A stretch of 64,000 bases of DNA from JAMXLO01 sp963696645 (GTDB taxonomy: Bacteria > Pseudomonadota > Alphaproteobacteria > Acetobacterales > Acetobacteraceae): the NCBI GenBank assembly GCA_963696645.1, contig CAVOKY010000007.1, positions 2,232,001 through 2,296,000 of the forward strand, read 5' to 3'. The translations under genes and the position numbers were made by a program. This document shows positions 56,535 through 64,000 of the stretch, in pieces (the stretch's first letter is position 1; each line of letters opens with the position of its first letter). The notes beneath the pieces are model-generated. The model was not told the DNA's origin. It ran no database searches and saw only the letters and a program-made list of their open reading frames with translations.

Positions 56535-57391
56535 TTACCCGTTCACCGCGCGGATGATCGCCGCCCAGCGATCCAGCACCGGCAGGATCGTTTCAGCCTT
56601 CTCCGATGGCAGGCTGGTCGAGACGCGGTTCACATCCAGATCCTGATACCGCTTGATCAGGTCTACATCTTCCTCCTGCCCGCCAATCGAGATATCGAAG
56701 CGTGCCGGCTCGCGCCCGGCCTCGGCAGCCATCTGGCGAAAGCGCGGGATCAGTTCGGTCAGCGGCGTGGGTGACGAAGCGGTGACCTGCGGCATCCAGC
56801 CATCGCCGTAACGCACCGCCCGCCGCGCGCTGTAGGGAAACGCGCCGCCCACCAGGATCGGCGGATGCGGCTTCTGCACCGGCTTCGGCCAGGTCCGCAT
56901 CGGACCGAAATCGACGAACTCGCCGTGGTACTCGGCGGTGTCCTGCGTCCAGATCGCCTTCATCGCCTCGATCCGCTCACGCGCCAGCTTGTGGCGCGTC
57001 GCGAAAATCGGTGCCGTGGTTCTCCATCTCGTCCTGGTTCCAGCCATTGCCGACGCCGAACACGAAGCGCCCGCCGGAGCACCTGGTCGATCGAGGCCAC
57101 CAGCTTCGCGGTCTGGATCGGATCACGCTGCGCAATCAGGCAGACGCCGGTGCCGACCTTCAAGGTCTTCGTTGCCGCCGCGGCCATGGCGAGCGTGACG
57201 AACGGGTCCATCACGTCGTAGTAGCGTTTCGGCAGATCGCCGCCCAGCACGAACGGCGTCTTGCGCGACGACGGAATGTGCGAATGCTCCGGTGCCCAGA
57301 CGATGTCGAAGCCGCGCTCCTCCAGCGCCCGGGCGAGCTCCGCCGGGGTCATGGAATAGTCGGTGAAAAACATCGACGCGCCGAATTTCAT
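56535..57391 (-). pseudogene. LLM-class F420/FMN-dependent oxidoreductase, two +1 shifts
   Basis: From ATG 57391 (MKFGASMFFTDYSMTPAELA; GGAG upstream) the frame holds GFDIVWAPEHSHIPSSR, TLAMAAAATKTLKVGTGVCL and LVASIDQV. After one extra base it reads SGGRFVFGVGNGWNQDEMEN. After a second (near 57003) it reads ATRHKLARERIEAMKAIWTQ, then ILVGGAFPYSARRAVRYGDG, to the stop at 56535. This is a luciferase-like monooxygenase or dehydrogenase of the F420-type subgroup (Rv-like). The substrate is unknown. Confidence 0.82.
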
Positions 57392-57433
57392 AAGTAACTC
57401 CTTCGTATTCACGACATCAAGCGACAGCGACAA

Positions 57434-58524
57434 CTACACAATGCCCATCCACCACATCGTCTTGTCCCCCACATCGACGTCGTAGGCGCGGACGAAATCC
57501 AGTCTGCCATCCTCGGCGATGCGGAACAGCGACAGCTTTGCCCCCATGATGTGCGCAACCGCCATCAGCCGGCCGCTGGGATCGATGTGGAAGGTGCGCG
57601 GGTGGATGCCGTGCGAGTCGATATGCTGGATCAGGGTCGGCTCGCCGGTGGTGTGATCGATGGCATAGACCGCCAGAGAGTTCTCGCCCGCCGCAGCTGC
57701 TTGCGCGGTTGGCTACATACACCGTGCGCCCGTTCGGATGCACGTGCACCGTGCCGACAACCTGGTGTCCGACCGCAGGACGTCCCAGCGCATCCTTGCG
57801 GAAACGCGGCGTGGCCCACAGTGCGCCATCCTTCAGCTCCAACATGTCCAGCGCGTTCTGCCGCTCCAGCGACACATAGACCCATGGCCTGGTCGGGTGG
57901 AAATCCAGGTGCCGCGGGCCGAATCCGTAGCCGTTACCGGGCGCGACCGACACCTCGTTGCTCAGCACGCCGTCGCGGAAGTCGAACACCTTAAGCGCTC
58001 CAGGTTCCTCCGGTTTGCCATCCGCCGCGTCGTGGCCGCGCGTGACCAGGATCACCTGGCGATTGTCCGGCGTCGCGCGCACCTGGTGCGCGAAGATCCC
58101 AGGATCGATCGGTGCCGGGCTGCGCGACTTCCTCGCCCGGCGTTGCGTCCGCGTTGATCCGGTAGACACAGATGCCGCTCGGGTTGCTGAACGCGACCAG
58201 GATGTATTGGGACGGAATGTCAGTTGCCATGTGGATCGGCCGCGTCGGCAAGCGGATCGGCGCGCCATGCGGGCTCAGCGCGCCGGTCGCGGGATCGATG
58301 CCGAACGCCGTCACATGATGCGTGTTGCCCGCCTTTCCCATGCCGGACGCGCTGTCGCTGGTCGCGACGTACAGATGGCGCCGCGACGCGTGCGGCCAGA
58401 CATACTGCACGTTCGCCGGCAGGCTGACCGTGCCGCGCCGCGACAGGCTCGCCGCTTCCACGTCCATATCGTACTGCGTCAGCTCCGCGCCGACACTCGC
58501 GTACAGTGACACCTTGTCTGCCAC
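57434..58524 (-). pseudogene. Lactonase, 6-phosphogluconolactonase/YbhE type (beta-propeller), two +1 shifts
   Basis: The GTG start at 58524 has a strong AGGAGG just upstream; that site overlaps the TAG of the preceding dehydrogenase gene. N-terminal part: KVSLYASVGAELTQYDMDVE and VQYVWPHASRRHLYVATSDS. After a shift near 58110: APIDPGIFAHQVRATPDNRQ, GFGPRHLDFHPTRPWVYVSL and VHVHPNGRTVYVANR. After another near 57705: NSLAVYAIDHTTGEPTLIQH and HPRTFHIDPSGRLMAVAH, to TAG at 57434. The FHIDPSGR-type propeller motifs identify the lactonase family. Probably opens a sugar or aldonate lactone. Confidence 0.8.
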
Positions 58525-58532
58525 GTTGCCTC

Positions 58533-59616
58533 CTATGCCCAGGGGTCGACCATGACCTTCGCATGGTGCTCGGGGTTTGCCAGTTCAGCAAAAGCCTCCT
58601 TCACGCCATCGAGCCCGACGCGGCCGGTACACCAGCGGTGCTACATCAACCTTGCCCTCGGCGATGTGGTGCAGGCTGGCGGCGAATTCCTCGATCGTGT
58701 AGGCCAGCACAAATTGCAGGTTGACCTGTTTGACGATGCCGAAGAACGGCTCGAACCGGTCGGTTTCCATGCACACGCCAACCACCACGATGCGCGCCCC
58801 GGCCGGAGCGCCGTCGATGATCTGCTGGATCACGCCGGGAACGCCAACACATTCGAAGATCACTGCTGGCCGCTGCTTCGGCCCCTTGCCGAACAGTTGC
58901 GCGTACCGGCTGCCGTCGTAACCCGCCGGCGTCGCCGCATCGTGCCAGCTTGCATAGGGCGATGACACGGCCGGATCGATCACGATATCCGCGCCCATTT
59001 GCAGTGCCAGCGCACGACGCGCGGGCGAGAAATCGGCGGCGATGATCGGATGCACGTTGCTGATCGTCAGTGCGGCGATCACCGCCAGCCCGACCGGACC
59101 ACAGCCGATCACCAGCGGCACATCGTCATGTGTCAGCCGCGCTTTCTGCACGGCATGCCAGCCCACTGCGATCGGCTCGGTAAGCGCTGCCTTGGAGGCC
59201 GGCAACCCATTCGGAACTTCCAGCAGCAGGCGTTCTGCCAGCGGCATGTACTGCGCGAAGCCGCCGGCAATGTCATTGGAATAGCCGATGCCCTGCACGG
59301 TGTTGCCGGCAATGGTCATCGGCACGGAACAGACCAGCGTGCCAGGCTTCAGACGCCTGTCGGTACCAGGGCCATGTTCCACGACCTCACAGCAGAATTC
59401 GTGGCCGAATACCACGTCGCGCGTGGGATCCATGGTGAGGCGCCCGCCGGTTCGGCGCGAACGCTCGACAAACTGCTGTGTGTACTTGGCCGCGTGCAGA
59501 TCGGTGCCGCAGATGCCGCAGCACAGCGTTTTTACCAGCACCTGGCCTGCGACCGGCCTTGGATCGGCGATGGTATCGACGACGATGTCGCCGTTGCGGA
59601 AGATCGCGGCACGCAT
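58533..59616 (-). pseudogene. Zinc-dependent alcohol dehydrogenase (MDR family), one +1 shift near the end
   Basis: From ATG 59616: LCCGICGTDLHAAKYTQQF (catalytic zinc Cys), VFGHEFCCEVVEHGPG (GHE motif), ALTEPIAVGWHAVQKARLTH, PLVIGCGPVGLAVIAALTIS (NAD loop), VIFECVGVPGVIQQIIDGAP. After DVAPLV one extra base near 58630 shifts the frame. The corrected end reads VGLDGVKEAFAELANPEHHA and stops at 58533. The structural-zinc Cys cluster is absent, as in some sorbitol/threonine dehydrogenase relatives. It precedes the lactonase gene with stop and ribosome site overlapping, which suggests a two-step oxidation of an alcohol to a lactone and its hydrolysis. Confidence 0.85.
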
Positions 59617-59637
59617 GGCATTCTCCCCGTTGCTTGG

Positions 59638-60261
59638 TCACGCAGCGAGCATGGCACGGATATCCGGCAGATGCTCGCGTCCCCAGAACAGTTCGCCATC
59701 GACCACGAAGGTCGGCACGCCGAATACGCCGATCTCCTCGGCCGCACGGCTGATCGCGGCCACTTCGTCGCGCCCCGCCTCGGCCTGATCGGCGAACGCA
59801 CGGCTGTCCGCGCCGGCTTCCGCCAGGATGGCGGTGATTACCGCGACGTCCTCGATGTCGAGCTCGCGTCGCCAGAAGCGCTCGAACACCAGATCGTGGT
59901 AGCGGCGGAACACCCGCGCGCCCGCGCGCTGCGCATGCAGCATGCCGGCGGCGGCGAGAGAGGAGTCCCAGATCTTCTGTGGGCCGCGTATCACCAGCCC
60001 GCGTTTGCGCGCCTCACGACGGCAATCCATGTAGCTGTAGCGCACGCGGCGCCACTGATGCGCGTTGCGCTGTTCCGCGAGCACGCGGCCGTCCGCGTCC
60101 ACCTGCGCGGAGCCGAGAAAGCTCGGGATGTCGAGCACATAGGGCAGCCATTCAACCTGCACCGGCAGGTCGCGTTCCAGCTCGTAGGCGAGATCCTTGG
60201 CCAGATAGGCGTACGGGCTCTTGTAATCGCTGTAGACGATGACGCGTCGGAGATCGGACAT
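59638..60261 (-). CDS. 2-hydroxychromene-2-carboxylate isomerase / DsbA-FrnE-like protein
   Basis: A 207-residue thioredoxin-fold protein from ATG 60261. SDYKSPYAYLAKDLAYELER replaces the CxxC motif with Ser-Pro-Tyr, as in HCCA isomerases (kappa-class GST relatives). AEEIGVFGVPTFVVDGELFW-GREHL is the conserved cis-Pro and C-terminal signature. The family isomerises hydroxychromene carboxylate in naphthalene degradation using glutathione, but many members act elsewhere. It is followed after about 20 bases by the alcohol dehydrogenase gene, supporting a shared catabolic unit. Confidence 0.85.
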   Translation of the reverse strand: MSDLRRVIVYSDYKSPYAYLAKDLAYELERDLPVQVEWLPYVLDIPSFLGSAQVDADGRVLAEQRNAHQWRRVRYSYMDCRREARKRGLVIRGPQKIWDSSLAAAGMLHAQRAGARVFRRYHDLVFERFWRRELDIEDVAVITAILAEAGADSRAFADQAEAGRDEVAAISRAAEEIGVFGVPTFVVDGELFWGREHLPDIRAMLAA

Positions 60262-60293
60262 GGTGAGGGCCTGTCGGTGATTGCGCGGCTGGT

Positions 60294-60923
60294 TCAAAGG
60301 CGAATGATGCGACGCGACATGGCGGCGTCCCAGAGCTTGTCACGATCGACATCGAACACCAGGCTCGGGTCATCCGGTATGGTGAACCAGCCACCCAGGG
60401 CCAGTTCGTTTTCGAGCTGGCCGGCACCCCAGCCCGCATAGCCGAGGGCAACCAGGCTCTTCTTCGGACCCTTGCCGTGGCCGATATCCTCGAGCACCTG
60501 CGGGTTTGAAGTCACCGCAACGCGGCCGTCGATATCGATGGTTCCGGCGCGACGATAGTCCTCGCTGTGCACGACGAAACCTGCCTCCGGCTGCACCGGG
60601 CCGCCGGCAAAGACGCGCACCTGGCCCTCGACTCCCTTGGTGTCCAGGCCGAGCGCGCCCAGCAGCTTGGCCATGGGGACGTCATCGATGGGCTTGTTGA
60701 TGACAATGCCGAGCGCACCGTCCTTGTTGTGCTGCACCATCAGGATGACCGCGCGACGAAAGCGCGGATCGCTCATGTTGGGCGAGGCTACCAGGAGCTT
60801 TCCCGCGAGCGATGTGCCTTGCGGCGCGTCTTCGGGGATCGACCACGCGGCAGTGAACAGGAACGGCGACAGCAGCAATACGCCGAACCACAGCATGACA
60901 TGTTTGAAACGCGCTCTGGACAT
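60294..60923 (-). CDS. YqgE/AlgH family protein (UPF0301) with signal peptide-like start
   Basis: A 209-residue protein. The YqgE domain shows LAGKLLVASPNMSDPRFRRA, VILMVQHNKDGALGIVINKP, VFAGGPVQPEAGFVVHSEDY and KKSLVALGYAGWGAGQLENE. Unlike usual YqgE proteins, which are cytoplasmic, this one begins with a basic stretch and hydrophobic segment (VMLWFGVLLLSPFLFTAAWS), so it is probably exported or membrane-anchored. Function of the family is unclear (AlgH was linked to alginate regulation). It is read toward the isomerase gene; the end overlaps its upstream region. Confidence 0.88.
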   Translation of the reverse strand: MSRARFKHVMLWFGVLLLSPFLFTAAWSIPEDAPQGTSLAGKLLVASPNMSDPRFRRAVILMVQHNKDGALGIVINKPIDDVPMAKLLGALGLDTKGVEGQVRVFAGGPVQPEAGFVVHSEDYRRAGTIDIDGRVAVTSNPQVLEDIGHGKGPKKSLVALGYAGWGAGQLENELALGGWFTIPDDPSLVFDVDRDKLWDAAMSRRIIRL

Positions 60924-61034
60924 GTCGCACCCGCGCTATGGCATCGGCATCCTGCCCCGAGGCTGGCAGTCATGCAAACCCGTGTATGATGCGCCCGCGC
61001 GGCCAGCGCTGCGCCATCCGGAGGAGACAACGCA

Positions 61035-61598
61035 ATGCCCGACACGCCGACATTCGGACGCTACGCCGAGATTCCCATCGACCGCATGACACCGGAACAA
61101 CAGGAGGGCTATCGATTTCTCGTCGATGGCCCGCGCGGGCGGTTGCCGGGGCCATACAAGGTCTGGGTGCACAATCCGAAGCTGGTGCATGCCGCTGCGC
61201 CACTCGGCCAGCATTTCACGCCGGGCCAGTCATCGCTATCGGAGCGGGAGCGCGAGATCGCGGTGGTCGTCATCACCAGCAAGTGGCATTCGGCGTACCC
61301 CAACAACGCGCACGAGAAGCGCGGCAAGGAGGTCGGTCTGCCCGCAGCCGCCGTTGAAGCGATTATCGCCGGTCTGCCGACGTCGTTCCCAGATGCACGT
61401 GAGCAGGTGGTCTACGAGGTTGCCATGGCGCTCGCCGGCGAGCGGCTGGTGCCGCAGGGTCTGTACGATCGTGCAGTCAAGACACTGGGCCACGAGGGCA
61501 TCACTGACGTGATCGTGCTGATGGGCTATTATACCTGCGTGTCGCTGACGATGAACTTCTACGCGGTGCCAGCGGGAAGTCCGGGTCTGGCGCGATAA
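61035..61598 (+). CDS. Carboxymuconolactone decarboxylase-family (AhpD-fold) protein without redox cysteines
   Basis: A 187-residue all-helical protein from ATG 61035 with GGAGACAACGCA upstream. SEREREIAVVVITSKWHSAY and PNNAHEKRGKEVGLPAAAVE follow the CMD/AhpD pattern, and LGHEGITDVIVLMGYYTCVS the second half. The usual Cys-x-x-Cys is replaced by Tyr-Pro-Asn-Asn, so it should act as a decarboxylase/isomerase-like rather than a peroxidase. The dioxygenase gene follows 15 bases later and is likely co-transcribed. Confidence 0.85.
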   Translation: MPDTPTFGRYAEIPIDRMTPEQQEGYRFLVDGPRGRLPGPYKVWVHNPKLVHAAAPLGQHFTPGQSSLSEREREIAVVVITSKWHSAYPNNAHEKRGKEVGLPAAAVEAIIAGLPTSFPDAREQVVYEVAMALAGERLVPQGLYDRAVKTLGHEGITDVIVLMGYYTCVSLTMNFYAVPAGSPGLAR

Positions 61599-61613
61599 CA
61601 CGGAGGACACGCG

Positions 61614-62429
61614 ATGCCGGAACTGACCATCACGAAGCTGCATCCTTCATTGGGCGCCGAGGTCGCGGGGATCGATCTCGGCGCGGCGATCGATGCGGCG
61701 ACGCAGGACGCGTTGTCGCAGGCGCTGGCCGAGCATCTGGCGTTGGTGTTCCACGACCAGTCCCTGACGCCCGAGCAGTATCTTGCCGCGGCCGAGGTGT
61801 TCGGGCCGCCGATGCGGCAACATTACTCGCAGCACCACATGCCGGGGTTCGACGATATCGGCCTGGTCTGGCATCGCAACGGGCAGCGTCCCGCCGAACG
61901 CTGGCACACCGACCACACCAACCGCGAGCGCCCGCCGGCGGCCACGATGCTGTACGGCGTGGAAATTCCCTCGGCCGGCGGCGGCACCAGTGTCGCCAAC
62001 ATGCGCGCCGCCTACGACGCTCTGCCGGAGGCAGAGCGTGCGCGGCTGGATACGCTGCGGACCGTCAACAGCCTGGATGACAATCACGCCGACACGCGAG
62101 CGGAAGATCGGGAAATGTTCGGCAAGCCGATCGTACATCCGATGGTTCGCACACATCCGGTGCATGGGTCGCGCGCGGTGTATTTCCACATCGGCAAGGC
62201 GATGCAGATCGAGGGCATGTCGCGCGACGACAGCAGGCGCTACATGAACGACCTGATGGAGCGGATGATCCGGCCGGAGATCGTCTATCACCATGTCTGG
62301 CGCAAGGGCGACGTATTGGTGATCGACGACCGTGCGACGATGCATCGGGCGCACGGCGACTACGACCGCAGCCAGAGCCGCGTGCTATGGCGCATCATTG
62401 TCGAAGGCGACCGGCCGGTGCTTGTCTGA
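61614..62429 (+). CDS. TauD/TfdA-family 2-oxoglutarate- and iron-dependent dioxygenase
   Basis: A 271-residue enzyme starting at ATG 61614 (GGAGGA upstream). ERWHTDHTNRERPPAATMLY gives the His-x-Asp iron ligands, DDRATMHRAHGDYDRSQSRV the distal His, and the following Arg (RVLWRI) binds 2-oxoglutarate. GAEVAGIDLGAAIDAATQDA is the N-terminal family motif. Relatives cleave taurine, 2,4-D ethers or alkyl sulfates by hydroxylation. Alone it cannot be assigned a substrate; it fits a xenobiotic or organosulfur pathway with the LLM monooxygenases nearby. Confidence 0.92.
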   Translation: MPELTITKLHPSLGAEVAGIDLGAAIDAATQDALSQALAEHLALVFHDQSLTPEQYLAAAEVFGPPMRQHYSQHHMPGFDDIGLVWHRNGQRPAERWHTDHTNRERPPAATMLYGVEIPSAGGGTSVANMRAAYDALPEAERARLDTLRTVNSLDDNHADTRAEDREMFGKPIVHPMVRTHPVHGSRAVYFHIGKAMQIEGMSRDDSRRYMNDLMERMIRPEIVYHHVWRKGDVLVIDDRATMHRAHGDYDRSQSRVLWRIIVEGDRPVLV

Positions 62430-62446
62430 ACTGGCCGGCAGCGGTC

Positions 62447-63311
62447 TCAGCGCGGCACGACCTTGCGATACAGGTGCCAGGTGGCGTGGCCCAGCACCGG
62501 CAGTACCACGACCAGGCCTACGAAGCATGGCACCGACCCGAGTACCAGCGCGACGGCGACGATCAGTCCCCAAAGCGCCATGGTGCCCGGGTTCGTCGAT
62601 ACGGCGCGCATCGACGTCGAGATTGCCGCGCCGATGCCTACATTGCGGTCGAGCAACAGTGAAAATGACACCACGCTGATCGCCAGCACCAGCGCGGCGA
62701 ACAGAAAGCCGACGCCGATGCCAACGACCATCATCGCCCAACCGGCATCGGTGGTGAACACGTCGCGGAAGAAGCCGGCAACGGATGCTGGCGGCTGCGG
62801 GCCGAGCGTCAGCACGTAGATCACCTGCGCGATCACCAGCCAGAGCAGGAACAGCGCGATCAGCATCATGCCGAGCAGCAGAATTGCGCCGATCGATGGC
62901 GAGCGCAGCACACCGAATGCGTCGACCCAACTCACGTCGCTGCGCTGCTCGCGTTGCCGGCTCATCTCGTTGAGGCCGACCGCCGCGAGCGGCCCGACCA
63001 GTGCGAAGCCCGACGCCAATGGGAAGATCAGCGGCAGCAGGCCGTAACCGGAGGCAAGCCGGCCGAGTACCGAGGCCGATGATGGGATAGATGACGCAGA
63101 GGAAAATCACGTCGGTGCGGTTCGCCTCGAAATCTTCGAGACCGCGCGCCAGTGCATCGCGCAGATCGGCAACACCGATGCGGCGCACTGTCGGAACCGC
63201 GGAAGCTGCCGCTCCCTTGTGCCAATATTCGTCAGGTGTGGCGGAGCCGATTTCGTGGGCGGCAGTCCGCAATTGATCCCAGCCCCACCCAGGCGGGCTT
63301 TGGATGACCAT
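62447..63311 (-). pseudogene. DUF2189 multi-pass membrane protein, one +1 shift
   Basis: From ATG 63311 (VIQSPPGWGWDQLRTAAHEI): VRRIGVADLRDALARGLEDF and NRTDVIFLCVIYPIIGL. Then one extra base near 63070, and in the next frame ASGFALVGPLAAVGLNEMSR, SIGAILLLGMMLIALFLLWL and LVVVLPVLGHATWHLYRKVV, to the stop at 62447. The family is a six-helix inner-membrane protein of unknown function in proteobacteria. If the extra base is a sequence error, the gene is intact. Confidence 0.82.
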
Positions 63312-63443
63312 GTTCGTTCCTCCCGAACCAGTGGTTCGGGGGCCGCAGCCCCGAGAGAGCCGCGGCTCCCCGTGGCGTGAACGATACGCCGCGGGAAGGC
63401 GCGGGGGCTATCACAATGTGCGGACCGCGGTCGGGCGCCGGCG

Positions 63444-64000
63444 TCAGTCGCGCCCCGCTGCCGCGGCCACGCGCGGATCGGCCGCGGGGATGGAAATCGC
63501 GCCACCACGATCGGAAGCGAAGGTGGTCGTCACTTGGGCGCCCAATCCTCCGCCGCGCCGTCCGAACGACTCAACCACCGGGATGTCGACGGGATCAATC
63601 GGCGCCATAAATGGTTTGCGTGCCAGCGCCTGCTCGATGAACGGCGCGAGTTCGGCCTGCTTGCGAGCCTCGCGCACCGCGTCGCGCTGCTTGAACTCCG
63701 GCAGCAGTGTTGCGGCAAACAGTTCCAGCGACTCGCAGATGTGCTCGTGCCGGTTCTTGCCCGACTGCTGCACGAAGATCACCTGGTCGACGCCGGCATC
63801 CTCGTAGCCCTTCAGGTGTTCGCGCACCTGGGCAGGCGTGCCGATGCCGCCGCGGCCGGCGTTGTCCGGCAGCTTGTCCTTCACCTCCAGGAAGCGCTCC
63901 CACATGTTGGTGACACCTGGCCGATGATCGCCGAATATGCCGACATAACCGAGCGAGTAGCCGAAGAAGCGGAACCCATCGAGGCCGCGCCGGATCGCTT
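63444..64000 (-). CDS. LLM flavin-dependent oxidoreductase, C-terminal part (runs off the window)
   Basis: The frame is open from the window edge (RRGLDGFRFFGYSLGYVGIF-GDHRPG) through MWERFLEVKDKLPDNAGRGG and IGTPAQVREHLKGYEDAGVD, then QVIFVQQSGKNRHEHICESL and the stop at 63444. The GTPAQV..HL..Y.DAGVDQVIF pattern is the end of a luciferase-like monooxygenase barrel. It is the third LLM enzyme in 11 kb. The start lies beyond 64000. Confidence 0.85.
   Translation of the reverse strand, partial: AIRRGLDGFRFFGYSLGYVGIFGDHRPGVTNMWERFLEVKDKLPDNAGRGGIGTPAQVREHLKGYEDAGVDQVIFVQQSGKNRHEHICESLELFAATLLPEFKQRDAVREARKQAELAPFIEQALARKPFMAPIDPVDIPVVESFGRRGGGLGAQVTTTFASDRGGAISIPAADPRVAAAAGRD

Noticed and set aside
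58999..60441. 480-codon frame spanning the dehydrogenase and isomerase genes on the plus strand
   Set aside because: Antisense to two recognisable enzymes and rich in His/Arg/Gln typical of shadow frames.
1..64000. CRISPR arrays, tRNA or rRNA genes
   Set aside because: No regularly spaced repeats, tRNA-like cloverleaf or rRNA sequence was seen by eye on either strand.

Overview
The window looks like the accessory and catabolic genome of a GC-rich alphaproteobacterium, most likely an Acetobacteraceae or other Rhodospirillales member. That rests on base composition, codon use and the style of the hyp operon and dioxygenase genes. No rRNA, tRNA or marker gene is present to prove it.

Region 1 (1-32.6 kb) is a graveyard of mobile DNA. 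It holds remnants or copies of IS3, IS5 (two kinds), IS630, ISL3, IS1182 (two kinds), ISAzo13, IS256, IS110, IS66 (two kinds) and IS1380, plus a group II intron with its reverse transcriptase. Among them lie a DHA2 drug-efflux gene, a broken PAS-GGDEF-EAL gene, decayed plasmid or phage-like genes (serine recombinase, DUF3987 protein, small conserved proteins) and an acyltransferase-3 gene. The dominant structure is a 3,612-bp block present twice in mirror image (9715-13326 and 23952-27563). Each copy is a nest: ISL3 interrupted by an IS1182-like element, itself interrupted by ISAzo13. An 8-bp target duplication of ISL3 (AATATTGT) is split between the outer end of the left copy and the inner end of the right copy. 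That is the signature of an inversion of the intervening ~10.6 kb.

Region 2 (29.9-42.8 kb) is a surface-polysaccharide locus: GHMP (heptose) kinase remnants cut by an IS66 element, two FkbM methyltransferases, three glycosyltransferase genes (one a double-domain 812-residue protein), and a GDP-mannose 4,6-dehydratase/reductase pair. Together they suggest GDP-deoxyhexose or deoxyheptose synthesis and glycan assembly.

Region 3 (43.0-47.3 kb) is a compact, overlapping [NiFe]-hydrogenase maturation operon: hypC, a GmhA-like SIS isomerase gene, hypD, hypE, hypA, hypB. Neither hypF nor hydrogenase structural genes are visible.

Region 4 (47.4-64.0 kb) is catabolic or secondary: MFS transporter, serine hydrolase, GST plus CaiB-type CoA-transferase, three LLM flavin monooxygenases, a molybdenum hydroxylase large subunit, zinc alcohol dehydrogenase plus lactonase, HCCA-isomerase-like protein, YqgE, CMD-family protein, TauD dioxygenase and a DUF2189 membrane protein. 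Six of these genes are broken by single-base shifts. All of those I resolved behave as +1 insertions with otherwise intact reading frames, which raises the possibility of a local sequence-quality artefact.
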